Shown here piece by piece: positions 7,820 to 16,038 of a stretch of DNA of 20,537 nt. Positions within the stretch are counted from its first letter, which is position 1; each line of letters begins with the position of its first letter. This DNA is from Ruminococcus_G sp050944415. GTDB lineage: Bacteria > Bacillota > Clostridia > Lachnospirales > Lachnospiraceae. A model generated the notes under the pieces. That model was not told the origin of the DNA. It did not search any database and worked only from the letters and a program-made list of their open reading frames with translations. The stretch covers positions 1 to 20,537 of the forward strand of contig JBMNRA010000048.1 in NCBI GenBank assembly GCA_050944415.1. Direction: 5' to 3'. The translations under genes and the position numbers were made by a program.

Positions 7820-8332
7820 ATGGTTCGGAAAACGGCTGTGCTGGGGCTGTGCGCGGCTCTGGCCATACTCCTGGGCTATGTGGAATCGCTGATTCCGCTG
7901 TTGCCCGGAGTTTATGGAATAAAACTGGGACTGTCCAATCTGATGATTGTTTTTATGCTGTATTTGTATGGAATGAAAGAAGCGCTGCTGGTATCTGTTA
8001 TCCGTGTGGCGGTCATCGGATTTCTGTTTGGCAATCTGTTCAGTATTCTGTTCAGTCTGGCCGGGGCAGCGGCCAGCCTGGCTGTTATGGGACCGGTCCG
8101 AATGATCCGGGGAATGGGAGTGATTGGCACAAGTCTGGCCGGAGGTGTGGCACACAATATGGCACAGATGGCGGTGGCCATGTTCGTGGTGACCAGCTTT
8201 TACCTGATTTATTATCTGCCGGTGCTCATGGTATCAGGTGTTATCACCGGAATTCTGATTGGGATTGTCAGCAGAGAGATGATTAAGAGAATGGGGCCGC
8301 TGCTTTTGAAGGAAAAGAGGAAAAAAGTATGA
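7820..8332 (+). CDS. Gx transporter family / heptaprenyl diphosphate synthase component I-like membrane protein
   Basis: The 170-residue, highly hydrophobic protein has five or six membrane helices and resembles the Hpre_diP_synt_I (Gx transporter) family, which looks like the S component of ECF transporters. Helpful features are GIKLGLSNLMIVFMLYLYG near residue 33 and GGVAHNMAQM around 110. The family is often linked with NusG-II proteins and isoprenoid genes. The older name is misleading because no prenyl transferase motif is present, and the substrate is unknown. ATG 7820 follows AAGGAGAAAGGG. The frame stays open upstream, but that part overlaps the preceding gene and is non-hydrophobic. 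Its stop overlaps ruvA as ATGA. Confidence 0.82.
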   Translation: MVRKTAVLGLCAALAILLGYVESLIPLLPGVYGIKLGLSNLMIVFMLYLYGMKEALLVSVIRVAVIGFLFGNLFSILFSLAGAAASLAVMGPVRMIRGMGVIGTSLAGGVAHNMAQMAVAMFVVTSFYLIYYLPVLMVSGVITGILIGIVSREMIKRMGPLLLKEKRKKV

Positions 8333-8937
8333 TTGTATATGTAAAGGGAAAGACCGTCGGAATCGGAAAAGATTATGCGGTTGTGGAAAACGGGGGCATC
8401 GGTTACCGGATTTTCATGCCTGGTTCTATGCTGGAATATCTTCACACGGGTATGGAGGTAAAAATTCATACGTATTATCATGTCAGGGAAGATGCGGTAC
8501 AGCTTTTCGGATTCCTGACGGAGGAAGACCTGAATCTGTTTCGCCTGCTTATCGGAGTTAACGGGATTGGACCGAAAGCAGCGCTGGGAATTCTGTCAGC
8601 TCTGTCTTCCGAAGAAATACAGTTTGCTGTTCTGTCGGAGGATGTGAAGGTTCTGGCGAAAGCGCCGGGTATTGGAAAAAAGACGGCACAGAAGCTGATA
8701 CTGGAATTAAAGGATAAACTGGATCTGGAAGATATTTTTGAGCAGAAAAAGGCCGGAGCTGCAAGGAATGAGACGCCCCGTGAGCAGGGAAGTCTGTTCA
8801 TGGACGAAGCTGTTCAGGCTCTGACTGCCCTGGGATACTCCAATACGGATGCGCTCAGAAGTGTCAGACAGGTGGAAGATGCGGAGAACATGGATACGGA
8901 ACAGATATTGAAAGCTGCGTTAAAGAAACTGTTGTAA
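8329..8937 (+). CDS. ruvA: Holliday junction branch migration protein RuvA
   Basis: RuvA binds the four-way DNA junction and loads RuvB. The 202-residue protein has the OB-fold N-terminal domain (MIVYVKGK, VENGGIGYRIF), two helix-hairpin-helix motifs (GVNGIGPKAALGIL at about residues 77-90 and KAPGIGKKTAQKLI at about 111-124), an acidic linker, and a C-terminal RuvB-contacting domain (EAVQALTALGYS). ATG 8329 overlaps the previous stop as ATGA. ruvB follows after 18 nt. No ruvC is seen, as expected for Firmicutes, which use RecU as resolvase. Confidence 0.97.
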   Translation: MIVYVKGKTVGIGKDYAVVENGGIGYRIFMPGSMLEYLHTGMEVKIHTYYHVREDAVQLFGFLTEEDLNLFRLLIGVNGIGPKAALGILSALSSEEIQFAVLSEDVKVLAKAPGIGKKTAQKLILELKDKLDLEDIFEQKKAGAARNETPREQGSLFMDEAVQALTALGYSNTDALRSVRQVEDAENMDTEQILKAALKKLL

Positions 8938-8955
8938 AAAAGCGGGAATGATATC

Positions 8956-9960
8956 ATGAATAAAAGAATTATTACTACAGATGTGACGGAAGAAGATATT
9001 CAGGTGGAAGGCAGTTTGAGACCTCAGTTTCTGGATGAATACATCGGTCAGGAAAAGACAAAGAAAAATTTGAAAATATATATAGAAGCTGCCAAACAGA
9101 GAAACGATCCCCTGGATCATGTATTGTTCTACGGACCGCCCGGTCTGGGTAAAACGACTCTGGCGGGCATCATTGCCAATGAGATGGGGGTTCATATGAA
9201 AGTGACTTCCGGTCCGGCTATTGAAAAACCGGGAGAGATGGCGGCGATTCTGAATGGCCTGCAGAAAGGGGATATTCTTTTCGTTGACGAGATACATCGT
9301 CTGAACCGTCAGGTGGAAGAAGTGCTTTATCCTGCCATGGAAGATTTTGCGATTGATATTATGATCGGAAAAGGAGCTACCGCCCGTTCCATACGTCTGG
9401 ATCTGCCCCCCTTTACCCTGGTGGGTGCAACCACAAGGGCGGGACTTTTAACGGCGCCTTTGAGAGACCGTTTTGGCGTGATTCATCATCTGGAGTTTTA
9501 TACGGAAGAAGAACTGGAGGCCATTATCTTTCACTCTGCCAGAATCCTGGGAGTTGAAATTGACAAAAAAGGGGCCCGGGCTCTGGCCCGCCGTTCCAGA
9601 GGTACACCCAGACTGGCCAATCGGCTGCTGAAAAGAGTCAGGGATTTCGCTCAGATAAAGTATGACGGGGTCATCACTGAGGAGGCAGCCGTATATGCAC
9701 TGGATCTTCTGGAAGTGGATCAGTATGGACTGGACAGCCTGGACCGTCGGATTCTTCTGACATTAATTGAAAAATTTCGGGGAGGCCCGGCGGGACTTGA
9801 TACGCTGGCGGCGGCCATCGGAGAGGACGCCGGAACGCTGGAAGATGTCTATGAGCCCTATCTTTTGAAACACGGATTTTTAAACAGAACACCCAGGGGC
9901 AGGTGCGCAACAAAGAAGGCGTATGAACATCTGGGAATCGACATGCCGGATAAGGAGTAA
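8956..9960 (+). CDS. ruvB: Holliday junction branch migration DNA helicase RuvB
   Basis: RuvB is the AAA+ motor driving branch migration in recombinational repair. The 334-residue protein shows RPQFLDEYIGQ at the N-terminus, Walker A GPPGLGKTT at residues 60-68, Walker B DEIH at 111-114, sensor/arginine-finger region GATTRAGLLTAPLRDRFG, and the C-terminal winged-helix domain with DVYEPYLLKHGFLNRTPRGR. Size and motifs are standard. The Shine-Dalgarno is weak (CGGGA), so coupling to ruvA is likely. It ends the run that starts with rnfC; a new promoter follows at once. Confidence 0.98.
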   Translation: MNKRIITTDVTEEDIQVEGSLRPQFLDEYIGQEKTKKNLKIYIEAAKQRNDPLDHVLFYGPPGLGKTTLAGIIANEMGVHMKVTSGPAIEKPGEMAAILNGLQKGDILFVDEIHRLNRQVEEVLYPAMEDFAIDIMIGKGATARSIRLDLPPFTLVGATTRAGLLTAPLRDRFGVIHHLEFYTEEELEAIIFHSARILGVEIDKKGARALARRSRGTPRLANRLLKRVRDFAQIKYDGVITEEAAVYALDLLEVDQYGLDSLDRRILLTLIEKFRGGPAGLDTLAAAIGEDAGTLEDVYEPYLLKHGFLNRTPRGRCATKKAYEHLGIDMPDKE

Positions 9961-9969
9961 AAGAAAAGG

Positions 9970-9997
9970 TTGTTTTTCCTGTATTTTCTATTATAAT
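9970..9997 (+). promoter_or_regulatory. Sigma-A-type promoter for the zapA-U32-SEDS-PBP block
   Basis: TTGTTT at 9970-9975 and TATAAT at 9992-9997 are 16 bp apart in the only sizeable gap between ruvB and zapA. Transcription would start near 10004, giving a leader of about 25 nt before GTG 10030. Confidence 0.7.
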
Positions 9998-10016
9998 AGA
10001 GATAGAGTAAGAAGAT

Positions 10017-10021
10017 GGAGG
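10017..10021 (+). promoter_or_regulatory. Ribosome binding site that decides the zapA start
   Basis: GGAGG at 10017-10021 (within GATGGAGGTAAG) lies 8 nt before GTG 10030. The in-frame ATG at 10015 overlaps this site and would leave the message without a ribosome site, so GTG 10030 is the likely start. Confidence 0.75.
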
Positions 10022-10029
10022 TAAGCCAA

Positions 10030-10416
10030 GTGCCTACAAAAAATACAACACAGGTTCTGATCGGAGGAAAAATCGTTAAATTAAGCGGATATGAAAGTGA
10101 GGAATATCTGCAGAAGGTAGCTGCCTATTTAAATCATAAAATTGGCGAACTGAGCGAACTGCCGGGATATAACAGACAGCCTGTAGAGACAAAAAGCACG
10201 CTGCTGAGTTTGAATATAGCGGACGACTACTTTAAGGCAAAACGGCAGGCAGAAGTGTTTGAGGAAGATTCTCAGGAGAAAGATAAGGAAGTTTATGATT
10301 TAAAACATCAGCTGATCGATACGCAGATCAAGCTGGAAAATTCCATGAAGGAACTTGAAACACTGCGGCAGGATTATGAGAAACTTCAGAAGGAGAAGAG
10401 TGAAAGTTTAAAATGA
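10030..10416 (+). CDS. zapA: Cell division protein ZapA
   Basis: ZapA binds FtsZ and bundles its filaments at the division ring. The 128-residue protein opens with the small ZapA head domain (QVLIGGKIVKLSGYESEEYL, then KVAAYLNHKIGELSE) and NIADDYFKAKRQ, followed by a long charged coiled coil from about residue 72 to the end (YDLKHQLIDTQIKLENSMK). It is longer than Bacillus ZapA (about 85 aa), chiefly through the coiled coil. GTG 10030 is preferred over ATG 10015 because the ribosome site overlaps the ATG. It is first in a block with SEDS and PBP genes, fitting a cell-envelope role. A weak terminator lies after it. Confidence 0.88.
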   Translation: MPTKNTTQVLIGGKIVKLSGYESEEYLQKVAAYLNHKIGELSELPGYNRQPVETKSTLLSLNIADDYFKAKRQAEVFEEDSQEKDKEVYDLKHQLIDTQIKLENSMKELETLRQDYEKLQKEKSESLK

Positions 10417-10425
10417 TGAATATCA

Positions 10426-10463
10426 GGGGGATTGCTTCAGAGTAATCTCCTTCTTGTGTTTTT
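10426..10463 (+). terminator. Weak terminator or attenuator after zapA
   Basis: Bases 10427-10435 pair with 10442-10450 (two G-T wobbles) around the loop TTCAGA, followed by TTCTTGTGTTTTT. The stem is moderate and the T-tract interrupted, so partial read-through into the U32 gene is likely; no separate promoter is evident before that gene. Confidence 0.5.
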
Positions 10464-10489
10464 AGGGTTGAAAAAAGGAGTTATGAGGG

Positions 10490-12655
10490 ATGAAGACAGA
10501 GTTACTGGCGCCGGCGGGTTCGTTTGAGGCTATGACTGCTGCCTGTGCGGCAGGTGCAGATGCGGTATATATCGGAGGAGAAAAATTTGGAGCCAGAGCC
10601 TACGCTGACAATCTGGACAGAGAGCATATGCTGAAGGCTATTGAATACACCAGACTTCACGGGAAAAAGCTCTATCTGACGGTTAATACCTTCCTTAAAG
10701 AAAGAGAACTGGAAGAGGAGCTGTATGATTATTTGCTCCCTTTTTATGAAAACGGACTGGATGCGGTAATCGTTCAGGATTTTGGCGTGTTTTCATTGAT
10801 CCGCGACTGCTTTCCCGATCTGCCGATACACTGCAGCACCCAGATGACCATTACAGGACCGGAAAGCGCTGCTCTTCTGGAAAGCATGGGGGCATCCCGT
10901 ATTGTGACGGCCAGAGAGCTGTCACTGGAAGAAATCCGACGAATCCGCAGCAGCACGGAACTGGAAATCGAAAGCTTTGTCCACGGCGCCCTGTGTTACT
11001 GCTATTCCGGACAGTGCCTTTTAAGCAGCATGTTGGGAGGACGCAGCGGAAACCGGGGAAAGTGTGCTCAGCCCTGCCGCTTGCCATATCAGGTATTTGA
11101 AAACGGCAGAAAGCTGAATGACAGAAACAGCGCCTATCCCTTAAGCCCCAAAGATATGTGCACCATTGAAATCCTGCCGGAGATTCTTGCGGCAGGCGTT
11201 GATTCCCTGAAAATAGAAGGCCGGATGAAACGGCCGGAATATGCAGCGGGAGTTGTGAGGATTTACCGGAAATATCTGGATCAATGTCTGGAAGATAAAT
11301 GGAAGGGCGTTTCAGCAGAAGATAAGAAAGAACTGTTTGATCTCTATAACAGAGACGGTTTCCATCAGGGGTACTATCTGCAGAGAAACGGCCGCAATAT
11401 GATGGCCTTGAAAAATGAGAAAGCGTCAGCCGCCGGAAAACGGCCGGCACATAATGAAAAACTGTTTGATGAAATATATGAAAAATACGTGACCGGAAAA
11501 GATCGGGTCCCCGTTAAAATGATCGTCTGTCTCCGGAAAAACCAGCCGGCTGTGTTTCAGACGGAAGGGTGCAAAAAAACAGTAACGCTGCAGGGCCCGG
11601 AAGTCCAGCAGGCAAAAAATCAGCCGTTGTCCAGGGAGCGTGTGGAAAAACAGATCAGAAAGACAGGAGCCACCTGTTTTACCGTACAGGAACTGAATCT
11701 GAAAATGGATGAGGATATTTTTATTCCCATGCAGGAACTAAATGAAATGCGCAGAAGAGTCCTGGACATGCTGACGGATGAGGTAAATGCGGGCAGCCGG
11801 AGAAAGGACGGAGGCTATAAAAAGACGAAAACGGAAAGCGGAGAGCAGAATAATGGAGAAAGCTTCTTTTTTGCTGCATCGGCAGACCGGAGAGAACAGG
11901 CCGATATGCTGATGGAATTTCCGGAAATTAAAAGAATTTATGCATCGTGGCAGTTTTTTGATGAAAATTTCTTTGAGAAATGCAGAAAATATGGGAAAGA
12001 ACCCTGGCTGAAACTGCCTTATATGGTGAGAGAACCGGAGTCGGATAAACTGGAGGAACTTATTGCGGCAGCGGAAAACCTGGATGTATGCGGATATCTG
12101 GTGCACACTCCGGAACAGTATGCGCATCTGAGAGCAAAAGGCCTGGAGAAAAAAGCCGTTCTTAATGCTGGCCTTTCGCCCTGGAACAAAAGAGGCGGCG
12201 AATTGTTCAGAAAACTGGGGATGGAAGGAGATACTGTTCCGCTGGAGCTGAAAGAATCGGAAATATTGCAGAGGAATAACCTTTTCAGTGAACTGGTTGT
12301 TTATGGTTATGTACCTCTTATGGTTTCCGCTCAGTGCGTGAAAAAGAATCTGGACCGGTGCAACCATCAGAATGCCGTTCTTTTTCTGCAGGATCGCTAT
12401 CAGAAAAAATTTCGTGTACAATGCAGCTGTGATTACTGTTATAATATTATTTATAACAGTGTGCCCGTCAGTCTGATGAAAGAAATGTCCAGGATCAGAG
12501 AACTGCCCGTGAGAGGGTTCCGGTTCTGCTTCACGTCGGAGGATCCGGATACTGTCAGGACAAGAACGGAAGAATTTTTACGGGCATATCAAAATAACCG
12601 TGTGCTGGAACCTTCCTATGAAAGTACGAAAGGACATTTCAGGCGCGGCGTATAG
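10490..12655 (+). CDS. U32 family protein with DUF3656 (RlhA-type RNA hydroxylase-like)
   Basis: The 721-residue protein starts with the U32 barrel signature ELLAPAGSFEAM and AGADAVYIGG, followed by the U32 family pattern from E161 (ESFVHGALCYCYSGQCLLSS). Cysteines C169, C176, C192 and C196 (GKCAQPC) are placed as in members that bind an Fe-S cluster. Residues beyond about 330 match the layout of the DUF3656 extension. Although annotated as 'peptidase U32', characterised relatives are RNA hydroxylation factors: RlhA for 23S rRNA C2501 (about 650 aa) and TrhP for tRNA U34. The length and extra domain favour an RlhA-type role, but the target RNA is inference. ATG 10490 follows AAGGAG at 10475-10480. 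Confidence 0.85.
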   Translation: MKTELLAPAGSFEAMTAACAAGADAVYIGGEKFGARAYADNLDREHMLKAIEYTRLHGKKLYLTVNTFLKERELEEELYDYLLPFYENGLDAVIVQDFGVFSLIRDCFPDLPIHCSTQMTITGPESAALLESMGASRIVTARELSLEEIRRIRSSTELEIESFVHGALCYCYSGQCLLSSMLGGRSGNRGKCAQPCRLPYQVFENGRKLNDRNSAYPLSPKDMCTIEILPEILAAGVDSLKIEGRMKRPEYAAGVVRIYRKYLDQCLEDKWKGVSAEDKKELFDLYNRDGFHQGYYLQRNGRNMMALKNEKASAAGKRPAHNEKLFDEIYEKYVTGKDRVPVKMIVCLRKNQPAVFQTEGCKKTVTLQGPEVQQAKNQPLSRERVEKQIRKTGATCFTVQELNLKMDEDIFIPMQELNEMRRRVLDMLTDEVNAGSRRKDGGYKKTKTESGEQNNGESFFFAASADRREQADMLMEFPEIKRIYASWQFFDENFFEKCRKYGKEPWLKLPYMVREPESDKLEELIAAAENLDVCGYLVHTPEQYAHLRAKGLEKKAVLNAGLSPWNKRGGELFRKLGMEGDTVPLELKESEILQRNNLFSELVVYGYVPLMVSAQCVKKNLDRCNHQNAVLFLQDRYQKKFRVQCSCDYCYNIIYNSVPVSLMKEMSRIRELPVRGFRFCFTSEDPDTVRTRTEEFLRAYQNNRVLEPSYESTKGHFRRGV

Positions 12656-12669
12656 GCGGGTGAGTTGGA

Positions 12670-14118
12670 ATGATTAATATCATCGTAGAATTATCGAAAT
12701 ATCTGATCGTAATATTGATGACACTGTTTACCTTTCAGTGTTTTACTGTTTTCAAGAAAAGTGATGAGGAGGACAGAAAATATGTGCTGAGAAAGCAGGT
12801 CATCCTGCTGCTTTTTCTGGATACTGTCGCTTTTCTTGTGATGTATCTTCAGACTATGGAATTTAATATTCTGATTATGTACCTTCAGGTAGCTGCATAT
12901 ATCATTGTGATTCAGGTAATTTACCGGATTTTCTATCGGAAGGCTTCATTGCTTCTGGTCAATGATATGTGTCTTCTGTTAAGCTGCGGATTTATTATAC
13001 TTACCAGACTGGAATTTTCCATGGCGGAGAGACAATTCATCATTGTGGTGATCGGCACTGTAATCTCTCTTCTGGTGCCTGTGATTATCCGGAAAGTAAA
13101 ACTGCTGAAGGATCTGACCTGGGTATACGGTATTCTGGGAATCCTCTGCCTGGCGGCAGTCTGGCTTCTTGCCCCGGTAAGCGGAGGAGCCAATCTTTCC
13201 CTTGAAATCGGAGGAGTTACTTTCCAGTTTTCTGAGTTGGTGAAAATCACATTTGTATTTTTTATGGCGGGAATTTTGCGTCGGAATACCAGTTTCAGAA
13301 ATGTGGTAATCACTACGGCGGTAGCCGGCGCTCATGTACTGATACTGGTTCTTTCCAGAGATCTGGGAAGTGCGCTGGTATTTTTTGTCACCTACGTGGT
13401 AATGGTGTATGTGGCGACAAGAAAACCTCTCTATGCGCTGGCAGGTCTGGGCGGCGGTGCAGTGGCTTCGGTTCTGGCGTATTATCTGTTCGGGCATGTC
13501 CGCCAGCGTGTGGTAGCCTGGCGGGATCCCTTTTCCGTATACGAGACAAACGGATATCAGATTGTGCAGTCGCTTTTTGCCATATGTGCCGGCGGATGGT
13601 TTGGCACCGGACTTTTCAAAGGATCTCCGGATACGATTCCCGTTGTTACGCAGGACTCTATTTTTGCAGCAATCTGTGAGGAGCTGGGAGGAATATTTGC
13701 CATCTGTATGCTGCTGGTATGTATGAGCTGCTTTCTGATGATTGTTAATATTTCCATGAAGATGAGCAATAAGTTTTATAAAATGATTGCTCTTGGACTG
13801 GGAACGGAATATGCATTTCAGGTTTTCCTGACGGTTGGAGGAACTACAAAGTTCATTCCGCTGACAGGCATTACCCTTCCTCTTGTCAGCTATGGAGGAA
13901 GCTCGGTAATATGTACCATTGTGATGCTGGCAATTATTCAGGGACTGTATATTTTGAGAGAAGATGAAGGAGCGCAACTTGAGAAAGAAAGACAAGAACG
14001 AATTCAAAAATCAGCATGGAAATCTGAGCCGACGGCAGCAAAAGGAACTGGAGCGGCAAGAGAAAAAAGCCTGGAAGAAAAAATCGAAGAAGAAACAGAA
14101 AAAAGCCTCCGGTGGTAA
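12670..14118 (+). CDS. FtsW/RodA/SpoVE family SEDS peptidoglycan polymerase
   Basis: SEDS proteins polymerise glycan strands from lipid II together with a class B PBP. The 482-residue protein has about 12-13 hydrophobic helices, more than the usual ten, with the extra ones at the N-terminus (residues 6-90). SEDS hallmarks are LSRDLGSALVFF with D231 (the essential Asp of the family), QSLFAICAGGWFGTGL, and LVSYGGSS at residues 405-412. After the last helix (about residue 432) comes a roughly 50-residue charged tail, encoded entirely by DNA that also encodes the start of the PBP in another frame. The extended N-terminus and pairing recall the RodA-PbpA arrangement of actinobacteria, but whether it serves division, elongation or sporulation cannot be told. 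Confidence 0.9.
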   Translation: MINIIVELSKYLIVILMTLFTFQCFTVFKKSDEEDRKYVLRKQVILLLFLDTVAFLVMYLQTMEFNILIMYLQVAAYIIVIQVIYRIFYRKASLLLVNDMCLLLSCGFIILTRLEFSMAERQFIIVVIGTVISLLVPVIIRKVKLLKDLTWVYGILGILCLAAVWLLAPVSGGANLSLEIGGVTFQFSELVKITFVFFMAGILRRNTSFRNVVITTAVAGAHVLILVLSRDLGSALVFFVTYVVMVYVATRKPLYALAGLGGGAVASVLAYYLFGHVRQRVVAWRDPFSVYETNGYQIVQSLFAICAGGWFGTGLFKGSPDTIPVVTQDSIFAAICEELGGIFAICMLLVCMSCFLMIVNISMKMSNKFYKMIALGLGTEYAFQVFLTVGGTTKFIPLTGITLPLVSYGGSSVICTIVMLAIIQGLYILREDEGAQLEKERQERIQKSAWKSEPTAAKGTGAAREKSLEEKIEEETEKSLRW

Positions 14119-15505
14119 AGAGTACGTAGTGGTTTCCTATACTTTTGTGGCAATTTTTCTTGCTCTGATCGGGTATATTGTCTACTTTAATACCAGACTG
14201 AGCGATGAGTTTCAGAATAGTCCCTACAACAAGAGACAGGAATCCTATGAGGAACAGGTAGTTCGCGGAGATATTACCGCTGCGGGAGGAGAAGTTCTGG
14301 CGGAAACTCAGGTGGATGAGGAAGGAAATGAAACCCGTGTATATCCTTACAGCAATCTTTTCGCGCACGTGGTCGGATATACCAGCAAAGGACGCAGCGG
14401 TCTGGAATCCACGGAGAATTACCATCTGCTGACCTCCCACGCAGGAGCTGTTGAACAGGTGCAGCATGAACTGCAGAATGAGAAAAATATGGGAGATACC
14501 ATAGTGACGACCCTGGATGTGGAACTGCAGCAGGCGGCATATGATGCCCTTGGCAGTTACAACGGTGCAGTGGTGGTGATGGAGCCCGATACAGGAAAGA
14601 TTCTGGCAATGGTAAGCAAGCCGGATTTTGATCCGAATACACTGGATGAAATCTGGGATGCGCTGGTAAGTGATGAGAGCAACACAAATCTGCTGAACAG
14701 GGCAACACAGGGACTTTATCCGCCGGGATCCACATTTAAAATCGTGACGACATTGGCATACCTGCGTTCAGGAGCGGATCTGAATGATTTCTACTTTGAA
14801 TGCCAGGGAGAGGTAACCAACGGAGGGTATACCATTCACTGTTACAACAATAATGTTCACGGGTCCGAAGATTTTGCCACAGCTTTCGCGAAGTCCTGCA
14901 ACAGTGCCTTCGCCCAGCTGGGTGTTGATCTGAACAGAAGTCTGTTCCGCAGCACGGCGGAGGATCTGCTTTTCAACAAAGATCTTCCCATTACTCTGCC
15001 ATACAGCAAAGGAAAATTTTCGCTGGACAGGGATACTCCGGACGCGCTGGCAATGCAGACCGCTATCGGGCAGGGTAATACGGTAACTTCACCTTTCCAT
15101 ATGGCCCTGATCACCTGTGCGGCCGCCAATGGCGGAAATTTGATGCATCCTTATCTGGTGGACAGAATTGAAAACTACAACGGAGATCAGGTAAAAAAAT
15201 ATACACCCTATGTCTATGATGAACTGATGAGCTCTCAGGAGGCGGCTGTGATCACTGAGCTGATGGAAGGTGTTGTTGAAAACGGCACCGCGTCCAGACT
15301 GTCAGGGAAAAATTATACGGCGGCCGGAAAGACAGGTACGGCGGAACACGGTGATATGACGGGCTCTCCCCATGCCTGGTTTGTGGGATTTTCCAATGTG
15401 GATAACCCGGATATCGCGGTCAGCGTTATTGCGGAAAGCGCAGGGACCGGCAGTGATGTGGCGGTTCCCATTGCAGAACAAATTTTCGATGCATATTATA
15501 ATTAA
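13964..15505 (+). CDS. Class B penicillin-binding protein (transpeptidase)
   Basis: The protein cross-links peptidoglycan and is the expected partner of the SEDS protein upstream. It has a very basic cytoplasmic N-terminus (Lys/Arg/Gln-rich, residues 1-52), one membrane helix (about 54-75), a short dimerisation region, and a transpeptidase domain with S256-TFK259 (PGSTFKIVT), S311-C-N313, and K456-TG458 (GKTGTAE). No PASTA repeats follow. At 513 aa it resembles PbpA-type PBPs more than the longer SpoVD/FtsI forms. The first 155 nt overlap the SEDS gene. ATG 13964 is given as the outer start; TTG 13979 has a better ribosome site and would remove five residues. No promoter or terminator separates it from the SEDS gene. 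Confidence 0.9.
   Translation: MKERNLRKKDKNEFKNQHGNLSRRQQKELERQEKKAWKKKSKKKQKKASGGKEYVVVSYTFVAIFLALIGYIVYFNTRLSDEFQNSPYNKRQESYEEQVVRGDITAAGGEVLAETQVDEEGNETRVYPYSNLFAHVVGYTSKGRSGLESTENYHLLTSHAGAVEQVQHELQNEKNMGDTIVTTLDVELQQAAYDALGSYNGAVVVMEPDTGKILAMVSKPDFDPNTLDEIWDALVSDESNTNLLNRATQGLYPPGSTFKIVTTLAYLRSGADLNDFYFECQGEVTNGGYTIHCYNNNVHGSEDFATAFAKSCNSAFAQLGVDLNRSLFRSTAEDLLFNKDLPITLPYSKGKFSLDRDTPDALAMQTAIGQGNTVTSPFHMALITCAAANGGNLMHPYLVDRIENYNGDQVKKYTPYVYDELMSSQEAAVITELMEGVVENGTASRLSGKNYTAAGKTGTAEHGDMTGSPHAWFVGFSNVDNPDIAVSVIAESAGTGSDVAVPIAEQIFDAYYN
13967..13972 (+). promoter_or_regulatory. Candidate ribosome binding site for an alternative PBP start
   Basis: AAGGAG at 13967-13972 lies 6 nt before an in-frame TTG at 13979. 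It overlaps codons just after the ATG at 13964, so it can serve only the TTG. The ATG has only the weak GAGAGAAG before it. Confidence 0.45.
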
Positions 15506-15507
15506 GG

Positions 15508-15536
15508 TTGCGCGGGCAGAGAAAAAGGGGTATACT
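15508..15536 (+). promoter_or_regulatory. Candidate promoter for the NUDIX gene
   Basis: TTGCGC at 15508-15513 and TATACT at 15531-15536 are separated by 17 bp, beginning 3 nt after the PBP stop. The expected transcript start is near 15543, about 35 nt before ATG 15578. Confidence 0.55.
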
Positions 15537-15577
15537 TACTATAAATAAACACACTACGCATTACAGGAGGTTTTGCA

Positions 15578-16030
15578 ATGATTGAGGCAACGAGCTGTGG
15601 CGGGGTGGTAATGTATCGGGGCAAGATTCTGGTCTTGTATAAGTGTTACAAAAACAAATATGAAGGCTGGGTACTGCCAAAGGGAACTGTAGAGTCAGGT
15701 GAAGATTATAAGGACACCGCAGTGCGGGAAGTCCGGGAGGAAGCCGGTGTACAGGCTTCTATCATTAAATATGTAGGAAAAAGTCAATACAGTTTTTCAG
15801 TGCCGGAGGATACGGTGGAAAAGGATGTGCATTGGTATCTGATGATGGCAAACAGTTATCACAGTAAACCTCAGAGAGAAGAATACTTTGTGGATTCCGG
15901 ATATTATAAATTCCACGAAGCTTACCACCTGTTGAAATTTTCCAATGAGAGACAGATTTTGGAGATTGCATATCAGGAGTATCTGGATTTGAAAAAATCC
16001 AATCTGTGGGGCACACGCAAGTACTATTAA
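15578..16030 (+). CDS. NUDIX hydrolase
   Basis: The 150-residue single-domain protein carries a complete Nudix box in residues 36-58 (GTVESGE, then DYKDTAV, then REVREEAGV), which fits G-x5-E-x7-REUxEExGU and supplies the metal-binding glutamates. It opens with the usual beta strand (GGVVMYRGKILVLYK) and LPKGTVE before the box. Enzymes of this class cleave nucleoside diphosphates linked to another group; the substrate cannot be read from the sequence. Neighbouring polyphosphate:AMP phosphotransferase suggests, weakly, nucleotide or polyphosphate metabolism. ACAGGAGGT precedes ATG 15578, and the gene has its own promoter and a hairpin at its end. Confidence 0.9.
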   Translation: MIEATSCGGVVMYRGKILVLYKCYKNKYEGWVLPKGTVESGEDYKDTAVREVREEAGVQASIIKYVGKSQYSFSVPEDTVEKDVHWYLMMANSYHSKPQREEYFVDSGYYKFHEAYHLLKFSNERQILEIAYQEYLDLKKSNLWGTRKYY

Positions 16031-16038
16031 TATTTTAC

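Noticed and set aside
12979..14007. Long 342-aa minus-strand frame opposite the SEDS gene
   Set aside because: It is the antisense of a membrane gene and gives His/Gln/Ser-rich sequence with no recognisable motif; the plus-strand gene has all SEDS hallmarks.
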